DNA of 64,000 nt from Pristionchus mayeri (Eukaryota; Nematoda; Chromadorea; Rhabditida; Neodiplogasteridae), in assembly GCA_036245805.1 (NCBI GenBank), contig BTRK01000003.1:41557215-41621214 (forward strand). The letters are read 5' to 3'. The position numbers were made by a program, and so were the translations under genes. Numbering within the stretch: the stretch's first letter is position 1; each line of letters begins with the position of its first letter. Below, one piece after another: positions 56,030 through 64,000 of this stretch. Under the pieces are notes generated by a model. That model did not search any database and was not told the DNA's origin. It saw only the letters and a list, made by a program, of their open reading frames with translations.

Positions 56030-57500
56030 TTTTTATCTACCCAGTGAATATCTGTAATTTCGTCAATTATCATACAAACGCCATACTATGTCATATTTAT
56101 ACACCAATAAAATGTGCGTATATTTGCAATATTATTCTGAGAGTTTTGTTGATCATTGTACGTATAATTAGGGGAGCGTAAACTTAAATGAGTGGAGGTT
56201 TGGTAAGTGCGCGCGTAATAAATATAGCATGAAAGACGCACATGAACAACTAAAAGTAGTCTGCTCATTGATTTTCAAAGAAATTAATTGCCCTAGAACG
56301 AGAGGAGTTCACATATCAATTTTCCAGTAAAACCTCAGAATTTCTCACCAAGTGTAATATAATGGTGATTGCGAGTGGGCGCGTGGAAAAAAAGGGATAT
56401 ACTGCATCAGTATACTGCAGACTAGACACAGCCAGATTGGCGTTTCATTTTAGATTAGTTATATGAACAGCGCCTCACCTCACCGCCAGTAGTCGGCCCC
56501 ACCGCACTACACCACCTAGCTTTGTCGTTCACGACTGTAAAATCGCTTGACGTGGCTGCACCTTCCACCTTTTTTTTACCTTTACCTTTATATGAACAGC
56601 AATTAAAAGTGTATTTTCCTTCCTCACTTCGAGCTCCACTGTGTTTCATTGATTAATTCAAATACATTTCTACATATTCCTATACTGGTTTATGCTGGAA
56701 TAGTTGCGAAGTCCTAAATCGAATGATAGAACTACTTGTCTGCATTGCTAGTAAAAGTATCTGTAAAATGATGACCCACAAAGCTTATAAACTAGCGAGG
56801 AACTACGCCACGCTAAATGTTGGGGATTGCGCTGCGTCACTTCCTGAACCTCTCCGGGGAACGGTAAACGCGGTTCACTCTGACGGGAATCGAACCACCA
56901 ACCTTCGGTTTTCTAACGCATTGCTTTCGCCACTCGGCTATGAAAATAGGTCTATATATATTTTATAAATCATCATAAATCGAGTAATTAATAATTCAAG
57001 TAAGAAACACCTTATAATTAGATTTTTAAAACAAATTACAAAAATCGTCATTTTGCAATTTTGAAACCAGTAATTTAAGCTAAAGTGATTAATTCCTCGT
57101 AGGAAAGTGATTAATTTTGCGTTTAATAAAAAAAAATTAATTTTAAAACGTTACTAAATATATAAACAAAGAAACTTCGCAAAATCAAAGTTTTGATGCA
57201 AACGGAAAACATTGGCTGATCACCTATGCGCACCGCCGCACCTGACCCAGCGCGAATGGTTAGACGGGTGCTGTGAAGTGGCGAAACGGTGTTTTGTGTC
57301 AAATATATTTTTAAAATGTGCAAATGGTCGGTCTCCTCGTAGGAAAGATCGCAAACAACTTGAAAAACACAATGCGAATTTATAATAAATTGTAAACAAA
57401 AATGAGGATACGGTAGGAAGTACAGCAAAATGGCCACTTTCCGAACAGACAGAGCGACACCTGTTTTTTGCGATTTTCTCATTTTTTTCAATTAAGCTCG
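56030..57500. other. Gene-free stretch
   Basis: AT-rich, with only short unsupported frames and one tRNA-like sequence listed separately. Confidence 0.4.
56866..56946 (-). repeat. tRNA-like sequence (pseudo-tRNA)
   Basis: Minus strand reads GCCGAGTGGCGAAAGC (A box, as in Ser/Leu tRNAs) and GGTTGGTGGTTCGATTCCCG (B box). The anticodon stem does not form a normal 5-bp stem with a 7-base loop and the acceptor ends do not pair, so it is not called as a working tRNA. Confidence 0.4.
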
Positions 57501-57518
57501 ATTTTTGTTTTCCTATCG

Positions 57519-59335
57519 TTATATACCACGTTTGTGCTCCCGTTTGCAAAGTTACTGCTTCCTACCTGTTCCGGGTCGAAAAAGCTTACGGTTTTAGGAA
57601 ATATGTAATCCCAAATTAAGTGTTATAATCGAGAAGAACGACACAAAAAAGGACCTTCGACAAGGACCCTAATAATACCATACAAAGAAGCATAACCACA
57701 GATTACGTTTCAGTATCGATTAATCCTGACTCTTTCCGAAATTTCTAAATTATGGAAGCCTATGGCATCTCTGGCGATTAACTTCACCTTCGAGCAATGT
57801 GAGATATTGTATGAATCAAAATATTTAGTTTATGTTTTTTGTGATCTCACGTTTATTTTTCAGAGCTTCATTCAAGCACAACTGGTTGATTCTCATCTGT
57901 GGGAAAAGGGGAAAACGCAATCGTGCAAATACGAAAAAGGCAATCCCAAGAATTCTAAGAATCCCGACAATCCCAAGAAGTTCAAAATGAGTTCAGACTA
58001 TTCCCATGCACCCGCTAGTAGGTACGTTAGTGATTCACACCGGGAAACATGAACGAGTTAAAGAGCACGGAAACATGTCTGAAGATTGTAGGGTTTACAT
58101 AAACATCTTTGCTGAGTTCCTGAGAACTTTTCTAGTGATAACAAATAAGAATGATAAGGTGGAGCATACGTAGAGACCACAAGTGTTATGTCAAAATAGT
58201 CACATGACTCTGTTTCTGTGCCTAATATCTCCGCATGGACGCATGGAATAAGATCACACTTTTGAAATTTGGGCGATATCTCATATTTGAAGCAAATTAT
58301 TTTCTGAAAACCTTGCGCTCGTACTCTACGGCAGATTGCTCGAAATCGGGATAGCGGAGAGAATGCGACAATGAGCAAGAAGTTATAGTACTCGTTAAGG
58401 ACCAGCAGCAACTGATTGCTTGATGTAGTGGTAGAGCCTTTACTCTTGCGCCCGAGTTCCGAATGTTCGAAACCCAGTGGGCGATGTAATGTTGCATTTT
58501 TTCTAATTTTTATTTTAAATTTAAAAAAAATGAGCTACGCATGCAATTAAATATTTTTTTTCCATTTTTTTCTGCGTAATCTTAATGATTAGGGTTATAT
58601 GAGCATGTTTGCCTAAAAATCGGCATCCGTAATATCCGTAATCAGCATCGAATTCTACCCCAGAAACCTCACTCGAGTAATTTTAGAACTTTCCGTAGAT
58701 GCGATATACGCGAAAAACTGTTTTCGACGTGACGCCGTCTGGAGCCGACGAAGGCTCTGGGGCAAAACGAGTGTGCCCATCGTCTTCAACACATTCGATT
58801 ACCCCAAAACACGAACTTTTAGAGAATCGGCATTTTTTGGCTGTGTCGGCCTTTGCTCGATACTTACGCAAACGCCCTCATATTACAAATTGCGAGTGGA
58901 GCAGCTGTGCAAGTGCACTATAACCCTGTTAAACCCATCCCCCAGCACTTAATTAGCATACGCTGACTAATTAGAGTTGTCCGATCAAGCTGCTGCAGAG
59001 GTCATTTGCTAAGCAACAAAATAGCTACCGAAAGCAGTTTAGATCGTCCAATTTGGTTAAAAAATTCGAGGCGTAGTCCCTCCATCCATGTTTTGAGGGG
59101 TTATCTTTCCCCTCCAAGTGGGCGGAGCTTGCGGTCTCGAAGCATACGGATATATTGATAAGGTCTCGAGTCTCAAAGGTCGCGCCGCGATGTTGCCAAT
59201 TTCTTCTTCTCTAATCGCATTCATCATCATTGAACTGTTCGGTTGCTTGTTCTATCTTCTTTTCATAATTATTCTTGCAAAGAGCAAGAATGATTCTCTT
59301 AAATATCCCTTAAGTAAGTCTCTTCATATCTACCG
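57519..59335 (+). repeat. Segment paralogous to the 47.8-49.5 kb block
   Basis: Near-identical, in inverse orientation, to about 47.83-49.54 kb, including the dispersed repeat, a tRNA-like sequence (58418-58495), the foldback-family end (GAGGGCGTTTGCGTAAG type at about 58865) and Srv exon 1. A third partial copy is 49.56-50.36 kb. Confidence 0.85.
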
Positions 59336-60521
59336 GTGAGTTGTTTAAATTTGGGAATATATTATGTGGTGCGTATAGAAATACCGACTATGAAGTTCCC
59401 GTTATCATATTTGTTATGTACACTTTTAAATAATATTGTCTACGTTTTAGGACTTTCTGGAATAGGGACTCTATGCACTTCCTGGTTAATTTTGATAGTC
59501 ATGTATTTGCCGATTAGAAATGAAAGTGAGCTTCTGGTCAATATTGGAGAGGTGCGGTTGCAACATAATCTATATCACCAGAAAATTGCCATATTTTAGA
59601 TATTGCACGGATCATCCATCTTTTCCTTCGCATGTGGAGAGTTTTTAATAGTTCTGAATCGGCTCAATGTGCTGACGCATGTCAATAACACGGATCATGT
59701 TTGGGTATTTTTTTTTGGAAAATATATGCCAATTTCGCTAGACCTGGAGCAGGAGGAAGACTGTTGTATTGATCAGTTGCCAGTTCCTGATTCCACTCAT
59801 CGGACATTTATATTTTCTCGTTTCACCCATTTTCGTTGTCAATGGAACCCATTGGGAATCGAACTTTACCGGTGCCTCTGTGAGTGTAATCGAATATCAT
59901 GTCGAAAATAATTGAATATATCATGCAAATTCTCAAATTATAATAATTCAGATCTACAAAGTCGTCAATGGTGCATATTATGTCGTTTTCTCGATTCTCG
60001 GTATCGTACTGAACGTTCTTGCTTATCGAAGACTGCGAAAACTGGTGAGTTAACGAGGATCGAGTTGATTTGAGAATCAGGGTTTTGAACCAAAATGCAT
60101 TTTACGGAAAATATTGTTTGCAGTCCCAGTCGTCCTCTACCATCTACAAACAGCAACGCGCTCTCTTCTTCTATACTGTCACTTCATCCTCCACTCATTT
60201 GCTGTTTGCCCTGCTTCAATTCCTCTGGTCATATGCCTTTCTCGCGCATGACGAGAAGTTGCTGGATACCGCGAGAACTGTGCTCGTTAGTCATTCATTT
60301 GTGTATGAATATCAGCTCGTATAACTCGCTGCGGAGATATTATATCATACCCTATTGCTTCCTTTCAGAGACCATACATCTATGATCTGACAACATTCGC
60401 TGATCCCCTCATTCTCATCGCACTTTCGAAACCAGTTCGAGCAGTAATTCGACCCAGATTTCTTCGAAATCACAATGAGCACCCAACTGGCAAACACTCT
60501 TCCACTGTGAGAGTACCGTGA
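59190..60521 (+). CDS. Srv/Srg-type 7TM chemoreceptor, probable source gene
   Basis: Exons: 59190-59335 (MLPISSSLIAFIIIELFGCL, TM1); a second exon about 59379-59556 (GTLCTSWLILIVMYLPI) whose 5' border is unclear; 59600-59700 (EFLIVLNRLNVL, TM3); after a tiny intron, an exon at about 59744-59879 (TWSRRKTVVLISCQFLIPL, TM4, with VVNGTHWESNFTGAS loop); about 59951-60042 (VVFSILGIVLNVLAYRRL, TM5); about 60122-60290 (LFFYTVTSSSTHLLFALLQF, TM6); and a last exon to TGA 60521 (YDLTTFADPLILIALSKPVR, TM7). The order and the NRLNVL and SDP/ADPLILI motifs fit the Srv/Srg group. It contains the complete set of exons of which pieces recur at 46-51 kb. Confidence 0.75.
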
Positions 60522-60549
60522 AAAGAGTGAACGATTTTGCAGCATCAAA

Positions 60550-61075
60550 CATTCAGTATAAAAAGTTGGGCATCATATCTTTAATACATTTTGAACATTC
60601 TCACATAAAAACCAGATTTTTCCGAAAACTGCCCAGAAAGTTATGAATGTCCACAAAATGAGCATTCAAAAAAGTGATTTTTTGGTGCCCTGAGGGCAAA
60701 TGTTGACCAAGTGTTTTCTTATTCTCAGGATCATGTGGAATTGTGATTACGATCATTTTGACGCTTTGAACGAGTCTCCAGCTTATCTAGGAGCCGAGAT
60801 CTGTATTTTCGACCTCCATTTTGCAGCAAGTCTGCAGCCAATGTGCGACCACGCAGCAACTTCAAAATTTTTTTCTGGATAGTCCTCAGACATATCTCCA
60901 ACCACAGAAAGTGTGGCCAGTAGGAAAAAATCTATGTAAGAATAAAGCCGTTTTGAAAAGTACATTTTATTGCGTCATCACTACGCAATGATTAGGCTAT
61001 TGCGTCATACCCCAATACCATGGCCATAATCTCCAATGAATTTGGCACATGCTACCTTAGTGGCAGAATGATGCC
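60550..61075. repeat. Single arm of the dispersed foldback family
   Basis: Shares GTGCCCTGAGGGCAAA, TTGCAGCAAG and GCGTCATCACTACGCAA blocks with 32.1-34.5 and 38.8-39.7 kb. Only one arm is present; it starts just after the Srv gene. Confidence 0.7.
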
Positions 61076-61522
61076 TGCCCTGGGAAAAAAGTTGCAGCAA
61101 ATTCAAAAAGTGCGCACTTACTTATGAACGCGATACCGCTATGTAATGAGTAAAACATCGATTTCGCACGGATGTTTGTGATTTCGAGGGAATTGTTGAG
61201 CTGCAGTGCAAGTCCGAATTATTGTATTCGCTCAGGTCGCAAATACAGCCAAAATATTCTTCAGCAGAAGAACAAACTGGTTAGTTCACTGAACAAGGGT
61301 GTTCATTCTTATTTTTTTAGTCTTGAAATAGAGATGTGACAAAGTGGGCTCCTGTATTCATTGCTAAATCGTTGCCAGATGAGTAAGGAATAGATGAGGA
61401 AAAAGGATGCAGATGCAGCAGAGGAGAAGACTGGATACATCGGGAGAATTGGTGAGTGGTAGAGGAGGGTGCGATAGACGGAGGAGGTGATTCGTGTTTC
61501 AGAGTAGGATGATTTGGCTCTG

Positions 61523-61640
61523 TACTAACAGATGGGTCCGAAGCCAACGGATGGGTCCGAAGCAAACAGATGGGTCCGATGCCAACAGATGGGCCCGAAC
61601 CAACAGATGGGTCCGAAGGTTTCAACGGATGGGTCCGAAG
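61523..61640. repeat. Minisatellite, 18-22 bp units
   Basis: About six copies of CAGATGGGTCCGAAGCCAAC-like units with small length changes. Confidence 0.85.
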
Positions 61641-61883
61641 GTTTCTTCACTAATTCTGATTGCTAATTACCGTATCGACGAGTATTTCTGCTCCAGAAGG
61701 CCCCGACGTCACATTAGTCGCGAGAGCTTCCACTTTCGACTACCCCGGTGTTGAATTACTCACATTGACCAGAATTAGATATACTTTGAGAGAAATACTT
61801 TGTGTGATGTCCTGTCTAAATCAGTTGACAGAATTCCGAAATCCGTCGTCATCTTCGAGGACCATTAGACCAAACTACGTGTA

Positions 61884-62000
61884 TTTGCTTGTGACAATGT
61901 GTACACATAAATTAGTATACTTATAAGTGATTAACGATCTAGAGAGACTTCAAACGACCCTTATAGATGGTTGACAGTCGTCGTAGACTTCTGACGGCCG
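61884..62000. repeat. Flanking unit of the satellite, repeated at 63887-64000
   Basis: TTTGCTTGTGACAATGTGTA and the following roughly 110 bp recur 2003 bp downstream at the end of the window, showing a higher-order repeat. Confidence 0.9.
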
Positions 62001-62047
62001 TCATCGACGACCGATATCGGTCTGTCCCTCAAATATGTCAAACTACT

Positions 62048-63830
62048 CTCTCAAAATTCTAACGTCCACAGTCGTCCCTCTGATCGTCCACAGTCGTCTC
62101 TCTGCCTTCTGAAAATTCTGACGACGTCCACAGTCGTTCCTCTGCCTTCTAAAAATTCTTACGACGTAAACAGTCGTCCCTCTGCCTTCTAAAAATTCTA
62201 TCATCGTCCACAGTCGTCCCTCTGCCTTCTGAAAATTATGGCGACGTCCACAGTCGTCCCTCTGCCTTCTGAAAATTCTGACGACGTCCACAGTCGTCCC
62301 TCTGCCTTCTAAAAATTCGATCATCGTCCACAGTCGTCCCTCTGTCTTCTGAAAATTCTGACGACGTCCACAGTCGTTCCTCTGCCTTCTGAAAATTATG
62401 ACGACGTCCTCAGTCGTTCCTCTGCCTTCTGAAAATTATGACGACGTCCACAGTCGTTCCTCTGCCTTCTGAAAATTATGACGACGTCCACAGTCGTTCT
62501 TCTCCCTTCTGAAAATTCTGACGACGTCCACAGTCGTCCCTCTGCCTTCTAAAAATTCTATCATTGTCCACAGTCGTCCCTATGTCTTCTGAAAATTCTG
62601 ACGACGTCCACAGTCGTTCCTCTGCCTTCTGAAAATTATGACGACGTCCTCCGTCGTTCCTCTGCCTTCTGAAAATTATGGCGACGTCCACAGTCGTCCC
62701 TCTGCCTTCTGAAAATTCTGACGACGTCCACAGTCGTCCCTCTGCCTTCTAAAAATTCTAACATCGTCCACAGTCGTTCCTCTGCCTTCTAAAAATTCTG
62801 ACGGCGTTCACAGTCGTTCCTCTGCCTTCTGAAAATTATGACGACGTCTACAGTCGTTCCTCTGCCTTCTGAAAATTATGACGACGTCCTCAGTCGTTCC
62901 TCTGCCTTCTGAAAATTATGACGACGTCCACAGTCGTTCCTCTGCCTTCTGAAAATTATGACGACGTCCACAGTCGTTCTTCTCCCTTCTGAAAATTCTG
63001 ACGACGTCCACAGTCGTCCCTCTGCCTTCTAAAAATTCTAACATCGTCCACAGTCGTTCCTCTGCCTTCTGAAAATTCTGACGACGTCCACAGTCGTCCC
63101 TCTGCCTTCTAAAAATTCGATCATCGTCCACAGTCGTCCCTCTGTCTTCTGAAAATTCTGACGACGTCCACAGTCGTTCCTCTGCCTTCTGAAAATTATG
63201 ACGACGTCCTCAGCCATTCCTCCCTTCTGAAAATTCTGACGACGTCCACAGTCGTTCCTCTGCCTTCTGAAAATTCTGACGATGTCCACAGTCGTTTCTC
63301 TGCCTTGTAAAAATTATAACATCGTCCACAGTCGTCCCTCTGTCTTCTGAAAATTCTGACGACGTCCACAGTCGTTTCTCTGCCTTGTAAAAATTATAAC
63401 ATCGTCCACAGTCGTCCCTCTGTCTTCTGAAAATTCTGTCGACGTCCACAGTCGTTTCTCTGCCTTGTAAAAATTATAACATCGTCCACAGTCGTCCCTC
63501 TGCCTTCTGAAAATTCTGACGACGTCCACAGTCGTTCTTCTCCCTTCTGAAAATTCTGACGACGTCCACAGTCGTCCCTCTGCCTTCTAAAAATTCTATC
63601 ATCGTCCACAGTCGTCCCTCTGTCTTCTGAAAATTCTGACGACGACCACAGTCGTCCCTCTGTCTTCTGAAAATTCTGACGACGTCCACAGTCGTCCCTC
63701 TGTCTTCTGAAAATTCTGCAGACGTCCACAGTTGTTCCTCTGCCTTCTAAAAATTCTATCATCGTCCACAGTCGTCACTCTGTCTTCTAAAAATTCTATC
63801 ATCGTCCACAGTCGTCCTTCTGGAGTGGTT
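62048..63830. repeat. 40-bp satellite array, about 44 copies
   Basis: Basic unit of 40 bp, for example GACGTCCACAGTCGTCCCTC followed by TGCCTTCTGAAAATTCTGAC, with variants (TCATCGTCCACAG, CTAAAAATTCTA, GTCTTCTG). The minus strand is open over long stretches in shifting frames only because the unit lacks stops; no protein is implied. Confidence 0.95.
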
Positions 63831-63886
63831 TTTGAGGTTTTCACTAATAAAAGTGGTGATTTTTGAACACGAATGTGTTTTTATGA

Positions 63887-64000
63887 TTTGCTTGTGACAA
63901 TGTGTACACATAAATTAGTATACTTATAAGTGATTAACGATCTAGAGAGACTTCAAACGACCCTTATAGATGGTTGACAGTCGTCGAAGACTTCTGACGG
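63887..64000. repeat. Second copy of the satellite flanking unit
   Basis: Near-identical to 61884-61998; the array or its higher-order unit continues beyond the window. Confidence 0.9.

Noticed and set aside
56866..56946. Functional tRNA-Ser or tRNA-Leu
   Set aside because: A and B boxes are present but the anticodon and acceptor stems do not pair.
62048..63830. Regular repeat array considered as CRISPR
   Set aside because: The units are contiguous 40-bp satellite copies with no unique spacers and no cas genes; the host is a eukaryote.
62043..63844. Overlapping minus-strand frames with repeated RRQRDDCGRRQNF
   Set aside because: They come from a 40-bp satellite unit without stops that changes frame at each copy; no start, promoter or exon structure.

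Overview
The window looks like a chromosome-arm segment from a free-living rhabditid-type nematode (Caenorhabditis, Pristionchus or a relative; the genus cannot be fixed from sequence alone). The reasons are short introns with GT..(T)AG borders, a cluster of nematode-specific 7TM chemoreceptor genes (Srt, Srd, Str, Srv and Srsx-like types) and a very high load of mariner, foldback, MITE and LINE sequence. No bacterial gene organisation, rRNA or CRISPR array is present.

Layout. 1-5 kb: the 3' part of a multi-exon nuclear-type host gene, a 53-bp tandem repeat, and a six-exon Tc1/mariner-type transposase gene whose exons join in phase and keep the DD34E triad. 5-13 kb: repeats, a decayed CR1/Jockey-type LINE on the minus strand, a 1.7-kb element with long terminal inverted repeats around an AT-hook gene fragment, and a TTAA-flanked foldback. 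13.4-16 kb: an Srt-class chemoreceptor (minus). 16-19.6 kb: foldbacks, G/C-run inverted repeats, a tRNA-like sequence and a small four-exon gene.

19.7-31.7 kb: the most interesting segment, a Maverick/Polinton virus-like element. It carries a Polinton-type hypothetical protein, a Cys-rich acidic protein, a Gly-rich minor virion protein, an orphan ORF, a double-jelly-roll-type major capsid protein, a chromodomain integrase, a penton-like protein with a large inserted coiled coil, an A32/FtsK-like packaging ATPase, a membrane glycoprotein and an intron-containing family B DNA polymerase. The element is decayed. Integrase has an in-frame stop, the penton-like gene has two frame breaks, the ATPase is split by a mariner-type element, and PolB has lost its 5' half to a foldback repeat. 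I found neither an adenain-like protease nor the terminal inverted repeats.

31.7-44.7 kb: large palindromes and foldbacks (32.1-34.5, 36.1-37.5, 38.8-39.7, 40.6-43.7 kb), a perfect 50-bp hairpin and a hAT-type MITE, between truncated chemoreceptors. 45.4-53.3 kb: a roughly 8-kb inverted duplication whose arms carry a chimera of Srsx-like TM1-3 exons and an Srv TM4 exon; each arm has its own later transposon insertions with the empty site preserved in the other arm. 53.5-56.0 kb: a Str-class receptor with a mariner-type element inserted inside a splice donor. 57.5-60.5 kb: the Srv-type receptor that appears to be the source of the duplicated blocks. 61.5-64 kb: minisatellite and a 40-bp satellite in an approximately 2.0-kb higher-order unit that runs off the end of the window.
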